From Defluviicoccus sp. (GTDB lineage: Bacteria; Pseudomonadota; Alphaproteobacteria; Rhodospirillales; Defluviicoccaceae), in contig JARSSM010000022.1 of the NCBI GenBank assembly GCA_029624735.1, positions 1-64,000 of the forward strand: a stretch of DNA of 64,000 nucleotides, read 5' to 3'. The position numbers were made by a program, and so were the translations under genes. The notes beneath the pieces are model-generated. The model had not been told where the DNA came from. It was given only the letters and a program-made list of their open reading frames with translations, and searched no databases. This document shows positions 1 through 9,800 of this stretch, one piece after another. The first letter of the stretch is position 1, and the number at the start of each line of letters is the position of its first letter.

Positions 1-68
1 GGCGCGAACGGCATCATACGATGCCGCACGAAGGGGGCATCCACCCCATCAGTTCTGCGGACCCGTGA

Positions 69-899
69 TCAGGCAGCGGCGATCGCCATCCCCCCCGCGC
101 GCAGACGCGGTAGCGTCGCCTCCAGCCAATGGGCGATCCGCTCGGCGACCATCTCCCAATGGTGATCGAGCATCATCGCGTGGCCGACATCGGGGAAGAT
201 GGTCGGCTCGGTGCGGTACGTCCACGCCGTCGCCATGACCGCGCCCGGATGGATGAAGGCGTCCCGTTCGGCGCCCACCACCAGCATCGGCATGTTGCCC
301 GGCGAGCGCGACGGCGGCAGGCCCAAGCCCCACATGTCAAGCACGACCAGCGGCGATTCCGGCACCATCCGCGGCACCATCCGGTACAGCACCTCGGCCG
401 GCGTATCATCGGAGAACAGCCAGCGGCGGATATTTTCGATATCGACCGGCGCGGTCGGCCCCAGCATCTGCACGGCGGTGAGTTCCGCCAACAGAAGGGG
501 CTGTGTCAGCACCATGTTGAGCCAGCAACCAAACAGGCCGTACGGCGGACCGGAAGCCATCAACACCACGCCCGGAACCGGGTTGGTGTGCATGTACTTC
601 TGCACGACGACACCGCCCATCGAATGGCCGATCAGCACCGGCGGCGTGCCGATCCGCGCCACCGCCGCTTCGACGTCGGCAACGTAGTGCTTGAGCCGCG
701 TCAGCAGCCGTTGCTCACCGCCTTCGCTCTCGCCGTGGCCACGCAGGCTCAACGCGTAGGCGGTGTACCCTTGCGCTGCGAAATACGGCAGGAAGTGCGG
801 CTCCCACACCCAGGCGCCGGCATAGGCACCGTGCACGAACAGCAGCGGCGGTCGTTGCGCCGGGCCCTCGGGCCGATGGCAGATCAATTCCAGATGCAT
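69..899 (-). CDS. alpha/beta hydrolase fold protein
   Basis: A 276-residue serine hydrolase of the alpha/beta fold. The N-terminal strand and oxyanion region read LLFVHGAYAGAWVW, the nucleophile elbow is GHSMGG, and the likely catalytic histidine is in DVGHAMMLDHHW near the C-terminus. A downstream aspartate in GAERDAF completes a plausible triad. The start was placed at the ATG at 899 because GGAGG lies about 7 bases upstream; a longer frame has no such site. It is the last gene of the leftward series, 54 bases after the crotonase gene, so the two may be co-transcribed. Its substrate cannot be read from the sequence. A thioesterase or lipase-like role beside an acyl-CoA enzyme is only a guess. 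Confidence 0.85.
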   Translation of the reverse strand: MHLELICHRPEGPAQRPPLLFVHGAYAGAWVWEPHFLPYFAAQGYTAYALSLRGHGESEGGEQRLLTRLKHYVADVEAAVARIGTPPVLIGHSMGGVVVQKYMHTNPVPGVVLMASGPPYGLFGCWLNMVLTQPLLLAELTAVQMLGPTAPVDIENIRRWLFSDDTPAEVLYRMVPRMVPESPLVVLDMWGLGLPPSRSPGNMPMLVVGAERDAFIHPGAVMATAWTYRTEPTIFPDVGHAMMLDHHWEMVAERIAHWLEATLPRLRAGGMAIAAA

Positions 900-953
900 C
901 GCACACCCTCCTGTCGCAGACCTCATCGCACGGGTCGGCAAGGTCCGCGCCGG

Positions 954-1733
954 TCATTCGCCCCGGAAAACTGGGCTCCTCCGCTCGCGAAAGGCGGTAA
1001 TGCCCTCGCGATAGTCGGCACTCGCCCACACCCGTCGCCTGAGCCGCTGCATCTCCTCAACCGTGCGCGGGCTCAAGGCCACGACATCGGCAAGGATCCG
1101 CAGCTCTTCCTTCATGGTCGCAATCGCGAGCGGCGCCAGGGCGGCAATCCTGACGGCGAGATCAATCGTGAAACGCTCGATTTCATCAGCGGCGACGATA
1201 TGGTTGATGATGCCGAGCGCGTGGGCCCGGTCAGCACTGACAGGCTGGGCGGTAAACGCCATCTCCTTGACGATCCCGATCGGCAAGCGCCGGGTCAAGG
1301 CGATCAGGCCGGAAACGTTGTAGACGAGGCCGAGCTTGGCCGGCGTGATGGTGAAACTGACGTTGGCGGTCGCAACGATGAGGTCCGAGACCATTGCGAG
1401 CTCGCACGCCGCGCCGAACACACCACCTTCGAGAAGCGCAATCACCGGCGCCGGAAACGCCTCGACGGCGCGGGCCAGGGTGCGGATCCCGTCGCTCGAA
1501 CCGAGCGCATCGACCTCGACATCGCCAAGCTCGGTGATATCGTAGCCCGCGGACCAGACCTTGGTTCCTCGTGCTGCCCGCAGGATGACGGCACGCGCGC
1601 CCTGAGCCTTGAAGTCGGCGAGCGCCGCCACGGCATCCGCGGTCAGGGCGCGGCTCAACGCGTTGCGCTTCGCCGGATCGTTCATCGTCAGCGTGCCGAC
1701 GCCGTCTTTGAACTCGGTAAGGATGAGCGACAT
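954..1733 (-). CDS. crotonase-family protein, methylmalonyl-CoA decarboxylase-like (ScpB/YgfG type)
   Basis: A 259-residue enoyl-CoA hydratase/isomerase-fold protein. By recalled sequence it resembles E. coli YgfG (ScpB), which decarboxylates methylmalonyl-CoA to propionyl-CoA. Shared stretches include VILRA-G-KV-SAG-DI-EL, ITPAKLGLVYN and LAPLAIATMKEELRIL. The tyrosine corresponding to YgfG Tyr140 is kept in LGLVYNVSG, but the residue corresponding to His66 is Tyr64 (SAGYDI). The ATG at 1733 has GGAGG 8 bases upstream. It follows hypE by 81 bases. A sodium-pumping methylmalonyl-CoA decarboxylase lies 23 kb away, so the same reaction may be covered twice. With the His change, another acyl-CoA substrate remains possible. 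Confidence 0.8.
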   Translation of the reverse strand: MSLILTEFKDGVGTLTMNDPAKRNALSRALTADAVAALADFKAQGARAVILRAARGTKVWSAGYDITELGDVEVDALGSSDGIRTLARAVEAFPAPVIALLEGGVFGAACELAMVSDLIVATANVSFTITPAKLGLVYNVSGLIALTRRLPIGIVKEMAFTAQPVSADRAHALGIINHIVAADEIERFTIDLAVRIAALAPLAIATMKEELRILADVVALSPRTVEEMQRLRRRVWASADYREGITAFRERRSPVFRGE

Positions 1734-1814
1734 GCCGCGGCCTCCGGACGTGAGCGGTGAGGAATGCTGCACCCGCGATATGTACGCCCATCTTATCGGT
1801 GAGCGCAAAGCCCT

Positions 1815-2864
1815 TCAGCAGATGCGCGGCAATTGATCGCCGGCCAGCCAATCGACGATGCGGTGGCCGCCGAAGCTGGTTTGCATCTGCACGAAGTGGC
1901 GGCTGTCCTCAACCACGGTGCCGATCCGCGCCGCGTCGCGGCCCAACGGGTGCGCCCGCATGACGGCGAGCAGGCGGTCGGCATCCTTGGCGGCACAGAA
2001 CGCGACCAGCTTGCCCTCGTTGGCAACATAGAGCGGATCGAGGCCCAGGAGTTCGCAAGCGCCGCGCACCGCGGGCGCAACCGGAATCGCATCCTCGTTC
2101 AAGGCGATGCCGACCTCCGATTGCTGCGCGATCTCGTTCAGGAGTGCCGCCAACCCGCCGCGGGTCGGATCGCGCATGGCGTGGATGCCCGGTACGGCCT
2201 CGACCATGCGGGCGACTAAGTCGTGCAGCGAGGCGCAATCGGAAAGGAGCTCGGTCTCGAAGGCAAGGCTCTCGCGCTTGGACAGCACCGCCACGCCGTG
2301 ATCGCCGATGGAACCGCTCAGCAGCACGGCATCGCCGGGGCGCGCCCGCTCCGCCGAAATTTCGACGCCCACCGGCACGACACCAACGCCGGTGGTGGTG
2401 ATGAAGATGCCATCGCCCTTGCCGCGCTCGACCACCTTGGTGTCGCCGGTGACGATCGCGACGCCAGCAGCCTTGGCCGCCGCCGCCATCGAGGCGACGA
2501 TCGCCTTCAGATCGGCGAGCGGAAAGCCCTCCTCGATGATCATCGCGACGGCCAGATAAAGGGGACGCGCGCCTGCCATGGCGATGTCGTTGATCGTTCC
2601 ATGCACAGCCAAGCAGCCGATGTCGCCGCCAGGGAAGAACAACGGCGCGATGACGAAGCCGTCCGTGGTCATGACGAGGCGGCCGGCGCCGACCTCGAAG
2701 CAGGCCTGATCGTTGCGGCGCGCGAGAAACGGATTGTCGAAGCTGGTCTCGAACAGTTCCTCGATCAACTGCGCCATGGCGCGACCGCCGGAGCCGTGCC
2801 AGAGCTCGATGCGCCCGTGCCGGTAGTCAAGCCCGCCTGCCATCCGCCTTCGCTCGTCGCTCAT
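1815..2864 (-). CDS. hypE: hydrogenase maturation protein HypE (thiocarboxamide-dehydrating)
   Basis: HypE takes a carbamoyl group from HypF onto its C-terminal cysteine and dehydrates it to thiocyanate, the source of the cyanide ligands of the [NiFe] active site. The protein has 349 residues and ends in the diagnostic PRIC. It has the AIR-synthase-like ATP fold, with GGDIGCLAVHGTINDIAM and RDPTRGGLA among the family motifs. The ATG at 2864 lies 4 bases after the hypD stop codon, the same spacing as hypB-hypF and hypF-hypC, so translation is probably coupled. It acts in the cytoplasm with HypF and the HypC-HypD complex. Confidence 0.97.
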   Translation of the reverse strand: MSDERRRMAGGLDYRHGRIELWHGSGGRAMAQLIEELFETSFDNPFLARRNDQACFEVGAGRLVMTTDGFVIAPLFFPGGDIGCLAVHGTINDIAMAGARPLYLAVAMIIEEGFPLADLKAIVASMAAAAKAAGVAIVTGDTKVVERGKGDGIFITTTGVGVVPVGVEISAERARPGDAVLLSGSIGDHGVAVLSKRESLAFETELLSDCASLHDLVARMVEAVPGIHAMRDPTRGGLAALLNEIAQQSEVGIALNEDAIPVAPAVRGACELLGLDPLYVANEGKLVAFCAAKDADRLLAVMRAHPLGRDAARIGTVVEDSRHFVQMQTSFGGHRIVDWLAGDQLPRIC

Positions 2865-2868
2865 CGCC

Positions 2869-4032
2869 CTAGCTCGCGTCGGCCAAGGCAGGGGCCATGG
2901 CGGGACGGGCACGGCCAAACGTATAGTAGGCCGCGCAAGCTCCTTCGGAGGAGACCATACACGAGCCGATCGGATTCTCCGGCGTGCAGACGGTCGCAAA
3001 TAGCTTGCACTCGACCGGTTCGCGGATCCCGCGCAACACAGCCCCACACTCGCACGCCTTGTTGTCGGCAATTGCGGCGGTCTTGAGGACGAAGCGCTTC
3101 TCGGCATCGAACGCGGCGTAAGGGGCGCGGATCTTGAGCGCGCTGCGATCGAGCCATCCCAGGCCCCGCCACTCGAAGCTGTCGCGCAGCTCGAACACGT
3201 CGGCCATCAACGCCTGCGCCTTGGTGTTGCCGTCGCGAGTGACGACGCGGGTGTACTCGTTCTCGACCTCGCAGCGGCCGTCATTGAGCTGGCGGACCAG
3301 CATCAAGATTGCCTGCATGACGTCCAACGGCTCGAAGCCGGCGATCACCACCGGACGGCGGTGGTTGCGCACGAAGGCCTCGAACGGCCGATAGCCGATC
3401 ACCGCGCTCACGTGCGCCGGGCCGACGAAGCCATCGAGCCGCGGCGCCTCCGCCGATGCCTGGTCGGAGGCACTTGCAAGGATGCTCGTGATGGCGGGTG
3501 GCGTGAGCACGTGATTACAGTGGACGCTGAAGTTGCTCAAGGCCTCTGCCTTCGCCTGCTTGAGCACGATCGCCGTCGGCGGCGTGGTCGTCTCGAAGCC
3601 GATCGCGAAGAACACCACCTCGCGGCCGGGATTGGCCCGCGCGCAGGCGAGTGCATCCATGGCAGAGTAAACCATGCGCACATCCGCGCCCTCCGCTTTG
3701 GCCTTCAGGAGCGTCATCCGCTCCGGACCAGGCACGCGCATCAGATCGCCGTAAGTCAGGAGGATGACGCCGTGCTCGCGCGCGAGCTGCAACGCGTGGT
3801 CGATGCGGCCCATCGGCAGGACACAGACCGGACAGCCCGGCCCGTGCACCATCTTCACATTGGCGGGCAAAAGGTCCTGAACACCGTAGCGAAAGATGGC
3901 GTGGGTGTGGCCGCCGCAGAACTCCATCAGTTGGTAGGTGCGCCCGGTATCGGCAGCGGCGGCAATGCCCTCGGCGAGGCGGGCAGCCAGCGTGCGGTCG
4001 CGGAACTCATCGATGAAGCGGACGGTGCTCAC
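2869..4032 (-). CDS. hypD: hydrogenase maturation protein HypD
   Basis: HypD (387 residues) is the [4Fe-4S] scaffold on which, with HypC, the Fe(CN)2CO unit is assembled. The family signatures are present: [21 protein letters not shown] and a cysteine-rich C-terminal part ([34 protein letters not shown]). The start is a GTG whose bases overlap the hypC TGA (GTGA at 4029-4032), so the two partners of the complex are translationally coupled. Length is normal for the family. Confidence 0.97.
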   Translation of the reverse strand: MSTVRFIDEFRDRTLAARLAEGIAAAADTGRTYQLMEFCGGHTHAIFRYGVQDLLPANVKMVHGPGCPVCVLPMGRIDHALQLAREHGVILLTYGDLMRVPGPERMTLLKAKAEGADVRMVYSAMDALACARANPGREVVFFAIGFETTTPPTAIVLKQAKAEALSNFSVHCNHVLTPPAITSILASASDQASAEAPRLDGFVGPAHVSAVIGYRPFEAFVRNHRRPVVIAGFEPLDVMQAILMLVRQLNDGRCEVENEYTRVVTRDGNTKAQALMADVFELRDSFEWRGLGWLDRSALKIRAPYAAFDAEKRFVLKTAAIADNKACECGAVLRGIREPVECKLFATVCTPENPIGSCMVSSEGACAAYYTFGRARPAMAPALADAS

Positions 4033-4277
4033 GGCACGGCTTCCTCCGCCTCAGCCGGATCGAGCATTCCGGCCTCCGCGAACAGGGCGAGCGTCGCTTG
4101 CGCCTCCTCTGGTTCCAGCCGCGAGAGCGCGAAGCCGACGTGGAGGATGACGTAATCGCCGACCTTGACGTCATCGACGAGGCAGAGGTTGACGACCTTG
4201 GTAATGCCGCCGACTTCCGCCCGCGCAAGGCCGTCATCCAGCAACGCCGTGATCCGTGCCGGTACCGCAAGACACAT
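4029..4277 (-). CDS. hypC: hydrogenase maturation chaperone HypC
   Basis: An 82-residue HypC/HybG/HupF chaperone. The N-terminus MCLAVPARI carries the essential Cys2 that binds the iron unit with HypD and contacts the hydrogenase large-subunit precursor. The ATG at 4277 is fixed by this Met-Cys start and has AGGA upstream. It begins 4 bases after the hypF stop and overlaps hypD by four bases. Confidence 0.96.
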   Translation of the reverse strand: MCLAVPARITALLDDGLARAEVGGITKVVNLCLVDDVKVGDYVILHVGFALSRLEPEEAQATLALFAEAGMLDPAEAEEAVP

Positions 4278-4281
4278 ACCG

Positions 4282-5397
4282 CTATCCTTTCGCCATCGCC
4301 GCCACCCACGCCTGGCCGAGGCTGATCGCACCGTCGCCCGGCGACAGTTGAATAGGTCGCAGGGGTTCAATGTCCCGTTCGTGGAGCCCCGCAACCAGAC
4401 CTTGGGTCAGGAAGCGGTTGAAGAAGCAGCCGCCGGAAAGCACGACGCGACGAATGCCGGTCGCCGCGGCTGCCTCCGCCACCCACGCCGCCATGCCCGC
4501 CACCAGCGTACCGTGAAAGAGATCGGCGCCGTCCTCAGCCGGCAGATCGACCAGCCGCGCCAACAGCGGCTTGAAGTCGAGTACCCCGTCGGCCAGCCGC
4601 CACCCGGAAGGTTCCGCCCGGGGCCTGCGCACCAGCCGCTCAAGCGCCATCGGCGCCTCACCTTCGAACGCCGCGATCGGTTTGATGCCCAAGAGCCCGC
4701 AGGCGGCATCGAACAGCCGCCCGCAGCTCGACGTCGGTGGGCAATTGACGCTGCGTGCCAGCATCTGGGCGACGACGCCGGCGCCCGGCAAAGCCTCGTA
4801 GCGGGTGCTGATTTCCTCGCTCCGCCCCAGGGCGTGCAGGACTGCCGCCCCCATCCGCCAAGGTTCGCGCGCCGCCCTGTCGCCGCCCGGCTGCGGCAGC
4901 AGCGCAAGATGGCCTAGGCGCCGGCAGCCAGCGGCATCGACGCGCAACAACTCGCCACCCCAGGAATCGCGATCGGGGCCGAGGCCGAAGCCGTCGAGGC
5001 TCAAGCCCAGCACCGGCGTCTCGCAGCCGTGCTCCGCCATCACCGCCGCCACGTGGGCGTGGTGATGCTGAACGGCGGTGGCCTCGATGCCGAGCCGCCC
5101 GGCCAGGGCGACCGCGTAGCGGGTGGAATGGAAGTTCGGATGCAGGTCGTGGGCGACCTGTGCGACCTGCGCGCGGTTCCGTGCCAACAGCGCTTCGGCT
5201 GCGGCCTCGAACGCGAGCACCGCCGGCACGGTCGCCAGATCGCCGAAGTCGGCGGTCACGAGCGCTTGGGAGCCGTCCGCCAGGCACAGCGTGTTCTTGA
5301 GGAAGGCGCCGACCCCCAGGACCGGCGGCACGGGCCGCGGCAGGGCGATCACGGCCGCGATCGTGTCGGACAGCGGCGCTGCGCACGCCATCGCCAT
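4282..5397 (-). CDS. hypF: short HypF: Kae1-like carbamoyltransferase domain only
   Basis: HypF makes the carbamoyl group transferred to HypE. Full-length HypF has about 750 residues (acylphosphatase, zinc-finger, YrdC-like and Kae1-like parts). This protein has 371 residues and matches only the Kae1-like C-terminal part: the metal site [32 protein letters not shown] and [11 protein letters not shown]. It begins 4 bases after the hypB stop, with no room for the missing domains and no frame encoding them nearby. Ralstonia eutropha HypF1 is a known active short form of about this size, so this is probably a functional variant and not debris. How carbamoyl-AMP is formed without the YrdC-like domain here is unclear. 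Confidence 0.92.
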   Translation of the reverse strand: MAMACAAPLSDTIAAVIALPRPVPPVLGVGAFLKNTLCLADGSQALVTADFGDLATVPAVLAFEAAAEALLARNRAQVAQVAHDLHPNFHSTRYAVALAGRLGIEATAVQHHHAHVAAVMAEHGCETPVLGLSLDGFGLGPDRDSWGGELLRVDAAGCRRLGHLALLPQPGGDRAAREPWRMGAAVLHALGRSEEISTRYEALPGAGVVAQMLARSVNCPPTSSCGRLFDAACGLLGIKPIAAFEGEAPMALERLVRRPRAEPSGWRLADGVLDFKPLLARLVDLPAEDGADLFHGTLVAGMAAWVAEAAAATGIRRVVLSGGCFFNRFLTQGLVAGLHERDIEPLRPIQLSPGDGAISLGQAWVAAMAKG

Positions 5398-5401
5398 AGC
5401 G

Positions 5402-6376
5402 CTAGACACCGGGCAGGGTCGCCGGGATGGTGCGCAGCGCAAACCAGGCATGCCGCCGCTCAAGCCATTGGTACCACTCGGCTAAGCCGTCGCCGCGGGT
5501 CGCCGAGACGGCAATCGCGTCGATCCCGGGATTGACTTGGCGTGCGTAGGTGAGGCAGCGCTCGACGTCGAACGCCACATGCGCCAGCAGGTCGACCTTG
5601 GTCAGCAACAGGAGATCGGCGGAGTAGAACATGGCCGGATACTTGAGCGGCTTTTCTTCGCCCTCGGTGACCGACAGCAGCACCACCTTGTGCGCTTCAC
5701 CCAGATCAAAGCCGGCAGGGCAGACGAGATTGCCAACGTTCTCAATGAACAGCAGCGAATCCTCAGCCGGTGAAAGCCGCTGATAGGCATCGCCGATCAT
5801 GCGCGCGTCGAGGTGGCACATCGCGCCGGTGTTGATCTGCAGCGCGCGCACGCCGGTGGCGCGGATCCGCTCGGCATCCATGCTCGTCTGCTGGTCGCCT
5901 TCGATCACCGCCAGCGGCCGCTGCCCGCGCAGGTCCAAGATGGTCTTGACGAGCAGCGTCGTCTTGCCCGACCCCGGCGACGAAACGAGGTTGAGGGCAA
6001 AGATGTTGCGGCGCTTGAACGCTTGGCGGTTCGCGGCGGCGAGCCGGCTGTTTGCTTCCAGCAGGTCGCGCTCAAGCCGGATCAGGCGGCCGGCGCCGCC
6101 CTTCACTTCCGCCAGCCCAACCGGGGCTTGGGAATAGTCGAGCGTCTCGCCCGCTGCCGGATGATGGGGATGAACGTGGCCGTGCGCGTGCCCGTGCGGA
6201 TGGTGGTGGTCGTGCTCATGGTCATGCGCATGCGAGTGGGCATGGTCGTGCCCATGGCCGTGCGTATGCGGGTGGCGGTGGGCATCGGCCGTTGTGGTCG
6301 CCGGTTCCGCGGCCCCACCCGCCTCTGCTGACGCAGCCCGATCCGGTCCGATTCCGCATCCGCAGACCGTACACAT
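5402..6376 (-). CDS. hypB: hydrogenase nickel incorporation GTPase HypB, His-rich
   Basis: HypB (324 residues) is a SIMIBI-class GTPase that supplies nickel with HypA. The N-terminus MCTVCGCG is the high-affinity nickel motif. It is followed by a histidine-rich stretch (about residues 30-75, mostly HxHxH) that can store nickel. The G domain has SSPGSGKTTLL, the metal-binding pair in GAMCHLDARM, and TKVDLL as the guanine motif. The ATG at 6374-6376 overlaps the hypA TGA by one base; an in-frame GTG one codon earlier would overlap by four. Either start is coupled to hypA. Confidence 0.96.
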   Translation of the reverse strand: MCTVCGCGIGPDRAASAEAGGAAEPATTTADAHRHPHTHGHGHDHAHSHAHDHEHDHHHPHGHAHGHVHPHHPAAGETLDYSQAPVGLAEVKGGAGRLIRLERDLLEANSRLAAANRQAFKRRNIFALNLVSSPGSGKTTLLVKTILDLRGQRPLAVIEGDQQTSMDAERIRATGVRALQINTGAMCHLDARMIGDAYQRLSPAEDSLLFIENVGNLVCPAGFDLGEAHKVVLLSVTEGEEKPLKYPAMFYSADLLLLTKVDLLAHVAFDVERCLTYARQVNPGIDAIAVSATRGDGLAEWYQWLERRHAWFALRTIPATLPGV

Positions 6377-6717
6377 CACTCTACCTCGAGTTCCGTAACC
6401 CGCATCTCATCGCCGCCGCTGATCTGCAGCTCGTAGGTGCCGCACTGCGGGCAAGGCGCATAGCGCTCGGCGATGCAGACGGTTTCGCCACAGTTGAGGC
6501 ACCACGCCTGACCGGTGAGGCGCACGACATCGAGCCGGGCATTTTCCGCCAGCGTGCCGCGGGTGACGACGGTGAAGCAGAAATCAAGCGCGTCTGGCGC
6601 AACACACGAAAAGGCGCCGAGCTCAAGCCGCACGGCCTTGACGCGCCTGAAGTGACGCGCCTGCGCTTCACTCGAAAGGACGCCGAGCAGGCTCTCGCAA
6701 AGCGAGAGTTCGTGCAT
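6376..6717 (-). CDS. hypA: hydrogenase/urease nickel incorporation protein HypA
   Basis: A 113-residue HypA. It begins with MHELSLCESL, whose Met-His-Glu binds nickel. The zinc site is two CxxC pairs (CLNC and CPQC). The ATG at 6717 is preceded by GGGAGGAG. It is the first gene of the hyp operon, so the promoter should lie in the 170 bases before it, which also contain the end of the glgB-like gene's transcript. No FNR-type box was seen there. Confidence 0.95.
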   Translation of the reverse strand: MHELSLCESLLGVLSSEAQARHFRRVKAVRLELGAFSCVAPDALDFCFTVVTRGTLAENARLDVVRLTGQAWCLNCGETVCIAERYAPCPQCGTYELQISGGDEMRVTELEVE

Positions 6718-6887
6718 CCTACTCCTCCCAGCTTGACGGGCGCTCTCGTTCCGGCGCCAGCCCCAGGCCGGCGCCGCGCTCATTGGGCGGCCCGCTTGTT
6801 GCCGGCAGTTTAGCGCGTTTCGCCAGCCAAGGCTCTCTCTTTATGTGCAGCCGGTCGGCGCCGCCTTTGATTCGTCCCGTGCCAGCG

Positions 6888-9800
6888 CTACGGCCGTTCG
6901 CCGACGTGCTCGAGGATCACGGTCGCCAACGGCGGCAACGTCAGCGACAGCGCGTACGGGCGACCATGCATTGGCTCGTCGACCGTCGTCACGCCGCCCT
7001 CATTGCCGATGTTGGCACCACCGTACTTTTCGGAGTCGGTATTGACCCGTTCGGCGTAGAAGCCCGGCACCGGCACGCCGACGCGATAATTTCGCCGCGC
7101 CACCGGCGTGAAGTGGGCGACGACGACGACCGTACCACTTCCGTCGCGGGATTGGCGCACAAACGACACCACGCCTTGATCGGCATCGTTGCAATCGATC
7201 CAGGAGAACCCGTCCGCCTCGCAGTCGAGCTCATGGAGCGCCTTCGCCGACCGGTACAGGTTGTTGAGATCGCGCACCAGGTTCTGAATGCCACCATGCA
7301 GGGGCTCGCCGGCGACGTGCCAGTCGAGGCTGATGTCAGAATTCCATTCGCGTTCCTGAGCGAACTCGTCGCCCATGAACAAGAGCTTCTTGCCGGGATG
7401 GCCATAGAAAAAGCCGTAGTAGGCGCGGAGATTGGCGAACCGTTGCCAACGGTCGCCCGGCATCTTGTGCAGCATCGAGCCGCGGCCGTAGGCGACATCG
7501 GTGTAGGAAAGCGGGAGGATGGCGTTCTCGTCGAACACCTTGGCGGCGCCGTGGATCAGTTCGTCGTGGTAGTACTTCCGATGCACGGGGTTGCGCGACA
7601 TGTAGCGGAGCGTGTCGCGCTTCCAGTCCAGGTTCCACCGGAAGCCGAAGCCAAGGCCGCCCAGGAAAGTCGGGTGTGACAGCCGCTGCCAGCCCGAGTT
7701 GTCCTCGCCGATCGTAAAGATGCCCTTATAGCGTTCGTACGCCTTCTCGTTCAGCCGGCGCAGGAAATCGACCGCTTCCAGGTTTTCGTGACCGCCGAAC
7801 CGGTTGGCGGTCCACTCGCCGCGATGGCGGCCGTAGTCAAGATAAAGCATCGCCGGCAGCGACGACACGCACAGGCCGTCGATGTGATAATGCTCCATCC
7901 AGAACAGCGCATTGCTGATCAGGTAGTTGCTGACCTCCCGCCGGCCGTAATCGTAGTTGAGCGTGTTGGTCGCCGGATGCTTTCGCCGCTGCGGATCCGG
8001 GTGCTCGTAGAGGTGCGTGCCATCGAAGCTACGCAGGCCGTGTGGATCGTCCGAGAAGTGGTTCGGGACCCAATCGAGGATGACGCCGATGCCGACCTGG
8101 TGGCAGCGGTCGACAAAATACTGGAGGTCAGCCGGCGTGCCCCAACGGCTGGTCGGGGCATAGGGAACGAACGGCTGGAAGCCGAGCGAGGCATCGAAAT
8201 CGAACTCGTTGATGGGCAGCAGTTCGACATGGGTAAAGGCCATGTAGTCGAGGTAGCCCACCAGCTCGTCGGCCAGCTCACGATAGGTGAACGGCCGGTT
8301 GCCTTCCTCGGGTCTGCGCCGCCAGGAGCCGATATGCAGCTGGTACACGGAGATCGGGCGCCGGCGCGGATCCTCCGTGCTGCGCTTTTGCATCCACTCC
8401 CTGTCACGCCAGGCATGGCGGCTGAGATCGCAGGCAATCGCCGCCGATCCCGGTGACGGCTCGACGAAAAAGGCATACGGGTCGCACTTGTCGGGCAGGC
8501 GGACGCCGGTCGGGGTCTTGATCTCGTACTTGTAGAGCTCGCCCGCACCAACACCGGGGATGAAGATCTCCCAAACGCCGCAGTCATGCCGGAGCCGCAT
8601 GCCATGCCGGCGGCCGTCCCAATCGTTGAAGCTGGCGATCACGCTGACCCGCACCGCGTTCGGTGCCCAGACGGCGAAGGCGAGGCCGGCAACACCATCG
8701 AGCGTCAGGGGGTGAGCGCCGAGCAGGTCGTAGCTGCGGAAATGATCGCCCTCGGCCAGAAGCTGGACGTCCTCATCTGACAGAACCGGCGGGAAGCGGT
8801 AAGGATCGTCGATGTCGACGCGGCCGTTCGCGGTCTCAAGGCGCAGACGATAAGCAAAGGGGGTCGAACGGCGATCGATGGCGGCGGCGAACAGCCCTTC
8901 CTCGCGCACCCGCTCAAGCGTGGCCACCACCTCGCCGGTTGCCCGATCCACGACCGCAACGCTCTTTGCCTGCGGCAGAAAGGCGCGCAGCACAAGCCGG
9001 CCGCTGGGCTGCACGGTGTGCAGACCGAGGAAGGCGAACGGGTCCCGATGGTCGGCCGAAAGGATGGCCGCGGCGTCGCCGTCGGGCGCCAATTCAGCCG
9101 GCGACAAAGGCGGCAGTTTGGGCGCGGCTGGTGCAGCCGATGCCGGTACAGCTGATGGAGCCGGCGCTGGTGCAGCCTTCGCGGCAGGAGCCGGTACTGC
9201 GGTCGCAGCTGGAGCTGACGCTGTCTTCGCCGCCGGAGCGGACGGTGCGACCACCGAGGCTGATGGCGCAGGCGCTGCCTTCGCAGCAGGAGCTGACGCC
9301 GTGCTCGCAGCCGGGACCGGTGGCGCGGGCGGGGTCGGCGCTGGTGCTGCCTTCGCAGCAGGAGTTGGCGCTGCCTTCGCAGCAGGAGCTGACGCCGTCG
9401 TCGCAGCAGGAGCTGACGGCGCGACCACCGAGGCTGATGGCGCCACCGCCGGAGCCGGTGATGCGGCAGGAAGCGGTTTCTGCGCGGCCTGTGGCGCCGC
9501 CTTGGCCGGGCCGGCCGCTTCGACCCTCGGCGCCGGTGCAGGCGCCGCAGGCTTGGCTTCAGGCTTGGGCCCGGGTGCGGCTTCAGCCATGGGCGCAGGT
9601 TTCGATTCGGGCTTGGGGCTTGTCGAGGCGGGCGCAGCGGGAGCCTTCATCGCGGGCTCGTTCGACGACGGCGCAGCCACTTTCGGCGCGGCAGCCGCCG
9701 GTGTGGCCGGAACCGCTGACGCCGGAACTGTTGGCGCCGGGGCCACTGGCGCAAGCGCTGCTGGCGCCGGCGAGGACACCACGTTGCCCGCAGCTGCGGC

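Noticed and set aside
11-24. Near-palindrome GCATCATACGATGC after the hydrolase gene
   Set aside because: Too short and without a T run to call a terminator, and the window edge hides its context.
129-1760. Long plus-strand open frame (543 codons)
   Set aside because: It is antisense to the hydrolase and crotonase genes and shows no domain.
9130-9480. Dense short repeats that could be mistaken for a CRISPR-like or satellite array
   Set aside because: Spacing is irregular, the frame stays open, and they encode the Ala/Pro-rich tail of the GlgB-like protein.
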